A stretch of 5,536 nucleotides of DNA. It comes from Thiotrichaceae bacterium. Lineage in GTDB: Bacteria; Pseudomonadota; Gammaproteobacteria; Thiotrichales; Thiotrichaceae. Location: positions 1 through 5,536 of the forward strand of contig JALVDQ010000021.1 of assembly GCA_027008885.1 (NCBI GenBank), read 5' to 3'. Below the pieces are notes generated by a model. It saw only the letters and a program-made list of their open reading frames with translations. It did not search any database and had not been told where the DNA came from. This document shows positions 1 to 5,349 of the stretch, one piece after another (position 1 is the first letter of the stretch; every line of letters begins with the position of its first letter). Made by a program: the position numbers and the translations under genes.

Positions 1-10
1 GTTATAAGGT

Positions 11-63
11 GAGTTTATCAAGAGAGGCGAATAGTCGCTCTATTTAACGAACTTGATAAGCTC
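11..63. repeat. Bulged long hairpin at the left edge
   Basis: The arms GAGTTTATCAAG (11-22) and CTTGATAAGCTC (52-63) are complementary at 11 of 12 positions, with a G-T wobble at the twelfth. A second stem is nested inside: 23-30 pairs with 35-41 with one bulged G around the loop ATAG, leaving an unpaired stretch at 42-51. There is no T-tract on either side, so it does not read as a simple intrinsic terminator. It could be the end of a repeat or a structured RNA of a transcript continuing off the left edge. The inverted repeat is directly visible; its role is unknown. Confidence 0.5.
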
Positions 64-171
64 AGATTATGATGATTGTGGGATTTGCAGTCAATTTCTA
101 GTTCTCAGACAGGCTCCTAGCACAATATTGGTTCTCATGGTTTTCTCTTGCTTGCGTGTATGATTGTACAC

Positions 172-199
172 ATTGTAGCATAATGTGATTTATTTTTAA
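172..199 (-). promoter_or_regulatory. Weak promoter candidate reading toward the left edge
   Basis: On the minus strand an extended -10, TGCTACAAT (-10 hexamer at 172-177, 5 of 6 to consensus), lies 16 nt from a -35-like TTAAAA (194-199, 4 of 6). Transcription would start near 165 and run left. The only reading frame just below it is a 15-codon ORF (ATG at 138, stop at 91-93) with a poor ribosome binding site. The sequence is AT-rich, so a chance match is quite possible. Confidence 0.2.
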
Positions 200-220
200 T
201 AAAGAGGGATTCAGACAGAA

Positions 221-244
221 TGCGGGGTTCCAATGAACCGTGCA
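221..244. repeat. Hairpin with CAAT loop
   Basis: The arms 221-230 and 235-244 pair around the 4-nt loop CAAT with eight Watson-Crick pairs, one wobble and one G-G mismatch. It lies about 75 bases beyond the 3' end of tRNA-Thr in the direction of tRNA transcription, behind the stronger hairpin at 285-308. It could be a backup terminator or a repeat relic. Neither flank has a proper T-run. Confidence 0.4.
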
Positions 245-284
245 AATCAGGATAGTTGTGAGCGGCGAAAAGCCTGTCAGAATA

Positions 285-308
285 GGGCTGAGAGTATTGT
301 CTCAGCCC
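285..308 (-). terminator. Probable terminator of tRNA-Thr
   Basis: A perfect 9-bp stem (GGGCTGAGA at 285-293 with TCTCAGCCC at 300-308) closes a 6-nt loop. It begins 10 bases past the encoded CCA end of the minus-strand tRNA. On that strand it is followed by TATTCT, only a partial U-tract, so termination may be inefficient or the hairpin may mainly guide 3' end processing. The stem is certain; the terminator role is inferred from position. Confidence 0.5.
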
Positions 309-318
309 CATGAAATAA

Positions 319-394
<76 letters not shown>

Positions 395-403
395 GAAGCG
401 CGT

Positions 404-433
404 ATTCTATATTAAGCTTTAAGTTTTACGCAA
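404..433 (-). promoter_or_regulatory. Promoter of tRNA-Thr
   Basis: On the minus strand TAGAAT (404-409, 5 of 6 to the -10 consensus) lies 18 nt from TTGCGT (428-433, a 3 of 6 match to -35). The bases between the -10 box and the expected start near 397 are CGCGCTTC, a GC-rich discriminator typical of stable-RNA promoters under stringent control. The start would fall only a few bases before the mature 5' end at 394. The position and discriminator make it credible although the -35 box is weak. Confidence 0.5.
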
Positions 434-463
434 GTGCTTATTGCTGTTTTTTTGCGAAAAAAT

Positions 464-542
464 ATCCGGCTGAAAGAATACAGAGACAGTGCAATAAAAT
501 ACCTCATTCTTGTTTGTTTATTGCGCTGTCTTTCAGCCGGAT
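464..542. repeat. Long inverted repeat, GCGCAATAAA-type hairpin
   Basis: The outer arms 464-476 (ATCCGGCTGAAAG) and 530-542 are perfect complements. The inner arms 485-498 (GACAGTGCAATAAA) and 517-530 match at 13 of 14 positions around an 18-nt loop. The left side carries about 8 extra bases between the two stem blocks, so the hairpin has a one-sided bulge. On the minus strand it is followed by ATTTTTT, so it could terminate transcription leaving polA, about 170 bases after the polA stop. The stem is much longer than an ordinary terminator, and its inner arm recurs in the hairpin at 4874-4917. A dispersed palindromic element is therefore the better reading. Confidence 0.6.
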
Positions 543-550
543 GTTGTTCG

Positions 551-631
551 AACTTCAAAGATAATTATTATTATTGTTGTTACCGTGTCATATTATTATT
601 TTTAAACTTCGTGACTTCTATCTTTGAAGTT
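551..631. repeat. 13-bp inverted repeat around an AT-rich centre
   Basis: AACTTCAAAGATA (551-563) and its exact complement TATCTTTGAAGTT (619-631) flank 55 bases of very AT-rich sequence with runs of ATT and TTG. It lies between the polA stop and the hairpin at 464-542, leaving 8 bases between the two elements. Together the two inverted repeats account for about half of the gene-free stretch 395-712. No open frame here looks coding. It could be a small non-autonomous element or a loosely folded 3' end of the polA mRNA; the sequence does not decide. Confidence 0.5.
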
Positions 632-712
632 GGCGCCATTTTACAACTTGTTGCTTAATTTAAACTTAATCGCTTTATAATTATCCGGATTTTTTAGATT
701 TGGGAGTCCCTT

Positions 713-3487
713 TTAATGGGCTTCATCCCAGTTGTCACCATAACCTGCGTCAACAACCAGGGGTACCTCGAGTTTGGCGGCATTTACCATGCGTTCAATA
801 ATGATTTTTTCTACGTCTGCGCGCTGATTTTCAGCGACTTCAAAGACCAGTTCGTCGTGCACCTGCATAATCATTTTGGTATCTGTGGTCTTTTCGCGAA
901 GCCAGTCATTCACGGCGATCATGGCAATTTTGATAATATCGGCAGCGGTTCCCTGCATGGGGGCATTAATGGCGGTACGCTCTGCCATTTTGCGTAACAT
1001 GCCGTTTTTGGCATTGATATTGGGGAGATATAATCTGCGCCCAAAGAGCGTTTCGACGTAACCTGCCTGTTTCGCTTTTTCGCGCGTATCTTCCATGTAT
1101 TGCTGTACTCCCGGGTAGCGCTGAAAATAGCGTTTTACATAATCTGCGGCTTCGCTGCGTGAGACATTCAGCTGTTTCGCAAGTCCAAAGGCGGACATGC
1201 CGTAGATCAGACCAAAATTAACAGCCTTGGCAGCGCGCCGCTGTTGTTTTTCCACCTTCTCCAGTGCAATATCAAAAATCTCGGCAGCAGTGGCGCGGTG
1301 GATGTCTTTACCCTGGGCAAAAGCTTCCAGCAAGCCCTGATCCCCCGAGAGGTGCGCCATAATACGCAGTTCAATCTGGGAATAGTCCGCTGCCATAATC
1401 TTGAAGCCATCTGGTGCAATAAATGCCTGGCGGATACGTCTGCCTTCGGCATTGCGTATTGGTATATTTTGCAGATTGGGATTGCTGGATGAGAGTCGTC
1501 CGGTTGCGGTAATTGCCTGATGGTACGAAGTATGCACACGTCCTGTGCCTGGATTGATTTGCAGCGGCAATTTGTCAGTGTAGGTAGATTTTAACTTGCT
1601 CAAACCGCGGTGTTCCAGCAACCAGCGTGGCACATCGTGTTCCCGCGCCAGTTCCTGCAAGACATCTTCGGCGGTGGATGGCTGTCCTTTGGGGGTTTTA
1701 CGAATCACTGGCAGATTGAGTTTGTCTTCGCTAAAAAAGACTTCCTGTATTTGCTTGGGTGAGCCCAGATTAAACCCACCCCCCGCCTTTTTATATATTT
1801 TTTCTTCGAGTTCTGCCATGCGTGCTGCCAGTTCTTCACTCTGCGCTGCAAGCAGCCTGGCATCAACCAAAACACCGTTGCGTTCAATATCGGATAGCAC
1901 CTTGAGCAGAGGCATTTCAATTTCGCGGTAAAGCTTTTCCTGCTTTTTGCGTGGTTTCAGTTGGGGCCAGAAAAAGCGATGCAGGCGCATACACATATCA
2001 GCATCTTCAGCCGCATAAAAAGCAGCACCCGGATTGCCTGTTTCTTTATTCGCATGCAGCTCGATCTGGTTAAAGGGGAGCTGTTTCTTGCCTTTGCCAG
2101 CCACATCTTCAAATTTTACGCATTTATGCTTTAGATGCTTTTCGCATAATGTGTCCAGATCGTGCCGGTTTGAGACTGAATCGAGCACATACGATTCAAG
2201 CATGGTGTCGTGAGTAATGCCTTTTAGCTCGATTCCGTGATTTAACAGTACGGAGCGATCATACTTCAGGTTTTGACCGACTTTTAGCGCGGTTGGGTCT
2301 TGCAGTAGTGGCTTGAGTTTCGCCAGTGTATCGGCAAAATCAAGTTGCTGGGGCGCGCCAATATAATCATGCGCCAGTGGCAAATAGGCGGCTTTGCCTG
2401 CTTCAATACAAAAAGATAGCCCGACGATTCTGGCATCCATATAATCCAGACTGGTGGTTTCAGTATCCAGCGCGAACAGTTTTGCCTGTTTGAGTTGTGT
2501 TAGCCAGTCATCCAGTTGTGCCTGCGTGAGAATGGTTTCATAGTGGACTTCCTTAATCTCTTCGATTTCAGGAATACCAGGCTCAAGACTTTCATCGGTA
2601 TCAGTATTGAGGATAATTTTTTTATTTGATTCTGACTGCAACTTGCTTAGTCGGGTGCGAAAACCTAATTTTTGATACAGCTCTGCCAGTTTTTGTGTGT
2701 CTATTTCATTAAAGCTTAGATATTCAGGCGAGCAATCCAGATCAAGATCACGTTTAATCGTCACCAGTTCATAGGAGAGAGGCAAAAAATCAAGCGATTC
2801 ACGCAGGTATTCACCAATTTTTCCCTTGAATTTATCCGCATTTTGCATAATTGCCTGCAAGGAGCCCCACTCATTCAGCCATTTTACCGCTGTTTTTGGT
2901 CCAACCTTGGGTACCCCGGGAATATTGTCCGATTTATCACCGATGAGTGCCAGGTAGTCACGAATCAGTTCCGGCGGTACGCCAAATTTGTCAACCACAC
3001 CCTGACGGTCAAAATAACTGTTTGACATGGTATTGATCAGGTGGGTCTGTTCATCTACCAGTTGCGCCATGTCCTTGTCACCTGTGGAGATAATCACCTT
3101 GCCGTCATAGAGGGTGGACATGGTGCCAATCACATCATCTGCCTCAACACCCTCCATCACGATCATGGGATAGCCCTGTGCTGCAATAATCTCATGCAGG
3201 GGGGCAATCTGCTCGCGTAATTCATCCGGCATGGGCGGGCGGTTTGCCTTGTATTGCGGATACATTTCATTGCGGAAAGTCTTGCCCTTGGCATCAAAAA
3301 CAACCGCCATGTGATCTGGCTGATAATTTTTTCTGAGGCTGTCGAGCATATTCAGCACGCCGTGTATCGCATTGGTCTGCATTCCGTCGGGACTGGTGAG
3401 TGAGGCAGGCAGCGCATAAAAGGCGCGAAACAGGTAGGATGAACCATCAACGAGGACAAGTGGTTTTGAAGTGTTTTTATCTGACAT
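713..3487 (-). CDS. polA: DNA polymerase I (5'-3' exo, 3'-5' exo, polymerase)
   Basis: A 924-residue polymerase that fills gaps in excision repair and replaces Okazaki primers; E. coli Pol I has 928. The N-terminal 5' nuclease (about 1-290) has its acidic metal ligands, including D14, D65, E115, D117, D118, D137, D139, D184 and D187, followed by a helix-hairpin-helix region (IPGVPKVGPKT). An acidic linker (about 285-320) leads to the proofreading exonuclease with D341/E343 (LDTETTSLD), D410, Y491 and D495, so proofreading looks active. The polymerase domain (about 520-924) has motif A DYSQIELR (D701), motif B with R750, K754, F758 and Y762, and motif C QVHDE (H877, D878, E879). The start at 3487 gives the usual short leader before LVLVDGSSYLFRAF. 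An in-frame ATG at 3571 would add 28 unlike residues and run through the palindrome. No good Shine-Dalgarno precedes 3487. About eight extra residues lie near 480-488. Divergent from nadA. Confidence 0.98.
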   Translation of the reverse strand: MSDKNTSKPLVLVDGSSYLFRAFYALPASLTSPDGMQTNAIHGVLNMLDSLRKNYQPDHMAVVFDAKGKTFRNEMYPQYKANRPPMPDELREQIAPLHEIIAAQGYPMIVMEGVEADDVIGTMSTLYDGKVIISTGDKDMAQLVDEQTHLINTMSNSYFDRQGVVDKFGVPPELIRDYLALIGDKSDNIPGVPKVGPKTAVKWLNEWGSLQAIMQNADKFKGKIGEYLRESLDFLPLSYELVTIKRDLDLDCSPEYLSFNEIDTQKLAELYQKLGFRTRLSKLQSESNKKIILNTDTDESLEPGIPEIEEIKEVHYETILTQAQLDDWLTQLKQAKLFALDTETTSLDYMDARIVGLSFCIEAGKAAYLPLAHDYIGAPQQLDFADTLAKLKPLLQDPTALKVGQNLKYDRSVLLNHGIELKGITHDTMLESYVLDSVSNRHDLDTLCEKHLKHKCVKFEDVAGKGKKQLPFNQIELHANKETGNPGAAFYAAEDADMCMRLHRFFWPQLKPRKKQEKLYREIEMPLLKVLSDIERNGVLVDARLLAAQSEELAARMAELEEKIYKKAGGGFNLGSPKQIQEVFFSEDKLNLPVIRKTPKGQPSTAEDVLQELAREHDVPRWLLEHRGLSKLKSTYTDKLPLQINPGTGRVHTSYHQAITATGRLSSSNPNLQNIPIRNAEGRRIRQAFIAPDGFKIMAADYSQIELRIMAHLSGDQGLLEAFAQGKDIHRATAAEIFDIALEKVEKQQRRAAKAVNFGLIYGMSAFGLAKQLNVSRSEAADYVKRYFQRYPGVQQYMEDTREKAKQAGYVETLFGRRLYLPNINAKNGMLRKMAERTAINAPMQGTAADIIKIAMIAVNDWLREKTTDTKMIMQVHDELVFEVAENQRADVEKIIIERMVNAAKLEVPLVVDAGYGDNWDEAH

Positions 3488-3497
3488 GGATTCGGTT

Positions 3498-3525
3498 ATT
3501 ATGTGAGTAACTTTATTAATATGAA
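3498..3525 (-). promoter_or_regulatory. Promoter candidate for polA
   Basis: On the minus strand CATAAT (3498-3503, 5 of 6 to -10) lies 16 nt from TTCATA (3520-3525, 4 of 6 to -35). The predicted start near 3491 leaves almost no leader before the ATG at 3487, which fits the absence of a Shine-Dalgarno there but would be unusual for this gene. The -35 box directly abuts the palindrome at 3526-3559, so a protein bound there could affect it. This is inference from consensus matching in AT-rich DNA. Confidence 0.3.
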
Positions 3526-3559
3526 CATAGCAGCTAACAAATTTTGTTGCACTGCTATG
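3526..3559. promoter_or_regulatory. 34-bp imperfect palindrome between polA and nadA
   Basis: Two nested dyads share nearly the same centre. The outer arms CATAGCAG (3526-3533) and CTGCTATG (3552-3559) are exact complements. The inner arms AACAAA (3536-3541) and TTTGTT (3543-3548) are exact complements around T3542. Unpaired bases are CT on the left and GCA on the right, so 28 of 34 positions pair. It sits in the 98-bp divergent intergenic region, next to the polA -35 candidate and 26 bases before the nadA ATG. It could be an operator for a dimeric regulator of nadA, polA or both, or a hairpin in the nadA leader. I do not recognise the motif as a known NAD-regulator site. Confidence 0.5.
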
Positions 3560-3581
3560 AGTATACAGCATGGAGTATACA
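3559..3581. repeat. Tandem GAGTATACA direct repeat in the nadA leader
   Basis: GAGTATACA occurs at 3559-3567 and again at 3573-3581, 14 bases apart start to start, each copy containing the 6-base palindrome GTATAC. The second copy includes the GGAG (3572-3575) that is the likely ribosome binding site of nadA. The spacing is longer than one helical turn and shorter than two. It may be coincidence, a short tandem duplication or a regulator site overlapping the ribosome binding site. Confidence 0.35.
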
Positions 3582-3585
3582 AGCT

Positions 3586-4653
3586 ATGACGAACACAGCT
3601 CCAGTTATTCCTCAATTTGATACGCCTGTCACAGCGCAGATTGAAGGTTTGCGCCCACACTTTTCAGCGGCACAGAAAACTGCCCTGAAAGATGAAATTA
3701 AAGCGTTGCTAAAAGAGCAGGATGCGGTTTTGGTCGCACATTATTATGTCGATCAGGATTTGCAGGAATTAGCCGAGGAAACCGGCGGTTATATCTCGGA
3801 TTCGCTGGATATGGCAAAGTTTGGCAATGAGCACCCTGCCAAAACACTGATTGTTGCAGGGGTTCGCTTTATGGGTGAAACCGCGAAAATACTCAATCCT
3901 GAAAAGCGTATTTTAATGCCCACACTGGAAGCCGAATGTTCGCTGGATTTAAGCTGTCCAATTGAAGAATTTGCACCTTTCTGCGACGCCAATCCCGAGC
4001 ATACGGTGGTTGTTTATGCCAATACCAGCGCGCAGGTAAAGGCGCGGGCTGATTATGTGGTGACATCCGGGATTGCGCTGGATCTGGTGAGCTGGTTGGG
4101 CAGGCAGGGTAAAAAAGTCCTGTGGGCACCCGATAAACATCTGGGTCACTATATCGAGAAGGTTTCAGGTGTCGAAATGCTGCGCTGGCAGGGTTCCTGT
4201 ATTGTGCATGAAGAATTTAAAACGCGCTCGCTGGGAGATTTGATTGCAAAACATCCTGATGCCGGGGTACTGGTTCATCCTGAATCACCAGATGCCATTA
4301 TTGCACTGGCTGATGTGGTTGGCTCAACAACACAAATCATTAATGCGGCAAAAGAATTACCACACAAGGAATTTATCGTCGCAACCGACAAGGCGATTTT
4401 CTATAAAATGAAACAGGCTGCGCCAGATAAAAAATTTATTGCCGCGCCCACCCATGGTGAAGGTGGAACCTGCACCAGTTGCGCGCACTGCCCGTGGATG
4501 GCAATGAACGGACTGCATAATCTACTGGATGTATTAAAAACAGGCAAGAATGAGATTCATGTGGATGAAGCAGTGAGGCTAAAAGCACTACAATCAACAC
4601 AGCGCATGCTGGATTTTGCTAAAGAACTCTCGGCAGGCAAGATTTCTGCGTAG
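3586..4653 (+). CDS. nadA: Quinolinate synthase NadA
   Basis: A 355-residue cytoplasmic iron-sulfur enzyme that condenses iminoaspartate (from the aspartate oxidase NadB) with dihydroxyacetone phosphate to quinolinate, the precursor used by NadC in de novo NAD synthesis. E. coli NadA has 347 residues. The three expected [4Fe-4S] ligands are present: C118 in EAECSLD, C205 in WQGSCIVH, and C302 in the C-terminal CxxCxxC (C296, C299, C302). Substrate-pocket motifs are intact: AHYY (H52), YANTSA (Y144, N146), PDKHLG (H185), HPES (H231, E233) and GSTTQ (246-250). The ATG at 3586 is chosen because GGAG at 3572-3575 precedes it by 10 bases. The frame stays open upstream to a TTG at 3544, but that extension runs through the palindrome and is unlike the family. 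nadB and nadC are not in the window. No clear -35/-10 pair was found for it. Transcription may end at the hairpins with T-tract at 4731-4771. Confidence 0.98.
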   Translation: MTNTAPVIPQFDTPVTAQIEGLRPHFSAAQKTALKDEIKALLKEQDAVLVAHYYVDQDLQELAEETGGYISDSLDMAKFGNEHPAKTLIVAGVRFMGETAKILNPEKRILMPTLEAECSLDLSCPIEEFAPFCDANPEHTVVVYANTSAQVKARADYVVTSGIALDLVSWLGRQGKKVLWAPDKHLGHYIEKVSGVEMLRWQGSCIVHEEFKTRSLGDLIAKHPDAGVLVHPESPDAIIALADVVGSTTQIINAAKELPHKEFIVATDKAIFYKMKQAAPDKKFIAAPTHGEGGTCTSCAHCPWMAMNGLHNLLDVLKTGKNEIHVDEAVRLKALQSTQRMLDFAKELSAGKISA

Positions 4654-4672
4654 CTTTTTATGGTAGTGGGTC

Positions 4673-4693
4673 AACCTGTATTTTGTACGGGTT
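4673..4693. repeat. Small hairpin just after nadA
   Basis: AACCTGTA (4673-4680) pairs with TACGGGTT (4686-4693) over 8 bp with one G-T wobble around the loop TTTTG. It starts 19 bases after the nadA stop. It could stabilise the 3' end of the mRNA or cause pausing. No T-run follows, so it is not a classic terminator. Confidence 0.45.
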
Positions 4694-4700
4694 AACTTCA

Positions 4701-4752
4701 GCGTAATCTGACAAAATTGTGGCACTATGTTGGATTACGCGAGGCTAATCCA
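4701..4752. repeat. REP-like GGATTACGC/GCTAATCC palindrome
   Basis: GCGTAATC (4701-4708) is the exact complement of GATTACGC (4733-4740). The second of these also forms a tight hairpin with what follows: TGGATTA (4731-4737) against TAATCCA (4746-4752) with CGCGAGGC between. The right half therefore has two possible partners. From memory, palindromes of the form GGATTACGC then GCTAATCC are common intergenic repeats in gammaproteobacterial genomes; I could not check this. Reading as a degenerate dispersed repeat is inference. Confidence 0.5.
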
Positions 4753-4771
4753 GGCTCCTGGTTCCTTTTTT
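4731..4771 (+). terminator. Possible nadA terminator (hairpins plus T-tract)
   Basis: The hairpin 4731-4752 and the overlapping alternative stem CCAGG/CCTGG (4750-4754 and 4757-4761, loop CT) are followed by TTCC and then six T at 4766-4771. Either fold could act as an intrinsic terminator about 80-110 bases after the nadA stop. The gap between stem and T-tract is a little long and the second stem is only 5 bp. Confidence 0.35.
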
Positions 4772-4784
4772 CTGTCACCCATCC

Positions 4785-4844
4785 CCCCTGTTTTTTATAT
4801 ATTTTTGTGTAGTGTAAGCCGTGTATTGAGAAACAAAACAGGGG
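4785..4844. repeat. 10-bp inverted repeat CCCCTGTTTT/AAAACAGGGG
   Basis: CCCCTGTTTT (4785-4794) and AAAACAGGGG (4835-4844) are exact complements separated by 40 AT-rich bases. A further CTGTC (4772-4776) and GACAG (4844-4848) lie on the outer sides with unequal spacing. The AACAGGGGACAG string resembles GGGGACAG-containing intergenic repeats that I recall from several proteobacteria, but this is memory only. It could mark the two ends of a miniature element of about 60-77 bases. Confidence 0.45.
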
Positions 4845-4873
4845 ACAGCTATCAATCATGCAAAATGTTTCTA

Positions 4874-4917
4874 AGGGACTGCGCAATAATAAACCTGCCA
4901 TTTATTGCGCAGTCCCT
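4874..4917. repeat. Perfect 16-bp hairpin sharing arms with 464-542
   Basis: AGGGACTGCGCAATAA (4874-4889) and its exact complement (4902-4917) flank a 12-base loop. The right-arm region 4901-4914 matches 517-530 at 13 of 14 positions (TTTATTGCGC, then A or T, then GTC), and the left arm matches correspondingly. The right arm also overlaps the possible -35 box of the following gene. On the plus strand no T-tract follows, so a terminator for nadA is unlikely. A dispersed palindromic repeat that came to lie in a promoter, or an operator, are the main alternatives. Confidence 0.6.
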
Positions 4918-4932
4918 AACAGTTGCTATACT
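4905..4932 (+). promoter_or_regulatory. Extended -10 promoter for the small downstream gene
   Basis: TATACT at 4927-4932 (5 of 6 to consensus) is preceded by TGC, giving an extended -10. A weak -35, TTGCGC (4905-4910), lies 16 nt upstream inside the right arm of the hairpin 4874-4917. The first base six nucleotides beyond the -10 box is the A of the ATG at 4939, so the transcript would be leaderless or nearly so. This agrees with the lack of a good Shine-Dalgarno before that ATG. Confidence 0.45.
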
Positions 4933-4938
4933 AAGTTA

Positions 4939-5349
4939 ATGGATTACTCAGAAATATTACAATCATTACAGCAAGCCTCTAGCTTTGATCTATATCGCCT
5001 AAAAGTTGCCATATCACTTCAATTAGAATCATCTGAGCGGATTCAATCTATTCGTGACCAGCTTTCTGTCGGGCAAGAAGTAGAAGTATTTAACGAAACT
5101 AAAAACAAAGCTGAAATGGCAATTATTCGCAAGTTTAACCCCACCACTGTTGCAATCATATTAAAAGCAGATCAATCTCGTTGGAGAGTACCTTACTACT
5201 GGATTAATCTCGAAGGTGCTGACGTGAGACTGAGAAATAATGCAAAGAAAGGCATTGATAGAAACACATTAGCAATTGGTGATATTGTAGGCTTTCGTTC
5301 CCGTGAAGGACATGAAGTATACTGCAGCCTTCAATTAGTGATTGAATAA
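4939..5349 (+). CDS. Unrecognised 136-residue protein, possibly truncated
   Basis: I do not recognise this family. Residues 1-40 look helical and amphipathic, without signal peptide or membrane segment. Residues 42-93 alternate beta-like segments and turns (SVGQEVEVFN, MAIIRKFN, TTVAIIL) and end in RWRVPYYWIN, like a small SH3/KOW-type barrel. A basic linker (RLRNNAKKG, 98-105) leads to IGDIVGFRSREGHEVY (113-128), which resembles the opening of the first barrel. The protein stops a few residues later, so a second barrel seems cut short. A nucleic-acid-binding role is only a guess. The start at 4939 fits the TATACT promoter just upstream. The frame stays open to an ATG at 4858, but that extension would translate the hairpin. 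The gene is visibly more AT-rich than nadA and polA, which suggests acquired DNA. Its stop TAA is followed by the region of an IS630-like transposase, which may have replaced the true C terminus. Confidence 0.7.
   Translation: MDYSEILQSLQQASSFDLYRLKVAISLQLESSERIQSIRDQLSVGQEVEVFNETKNKAEMAIIRKFNPTTVAIILKADQSRWRVPYYWINLEGADVRLRNNAKKGIDRNTLAIGDIVGFRSREGHEVYCSLQLVIE

Noticed and set aside
1..47. Short plus-strand frame open from the left edge, ending in TAA at 45-47, as the tail of a gene
   Set aside because: Fourteen residues are too few to judge, and most of the stretch forms the left-edge hairpin.
105..281. Inverted repeat TCAGACAGGCT (105-115) against 271-281 as ends of a mobile element
   Set aside because: Only 10 of 11 bases match, there is no gene inside, and no target duplication is seen. 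A chance match is more likely.
551..631. CRISPR-like spacing of short repeats
   Set aside because: The repeats here are single inverted pairs, not a series of direct repeats with regular spacers.
434..658. 74-codon plus-strand frame with a GTG start
   Set aside because: It is made entirely of the two inverted repeats at 464-542 and 551-631. The hydrophobic, cysteine- and tyrosine-rich composition comes from AT-rich repeat DNA.
1207..1931. Several frames of 70-110 codons overlapping polA on both strands
   Set aside because: They lie wholly inside the strongly conserved polA coding sequence and show no family features of their own.
3488..3571. 28-residue N-terminal extension of Pol I from the ATG at 3571
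   Set aside because: The extra residues are not like the family, cross the palindrome, and nearly reach the nadA start. The usual Pol I leader begins at 3487.
4727..4939. 70-codon plus-strand frame after nadA
   Set aside because: It reads across the palindrome cluster, lacks a ribosome binding site, and its product looks like translated repeat sequence.
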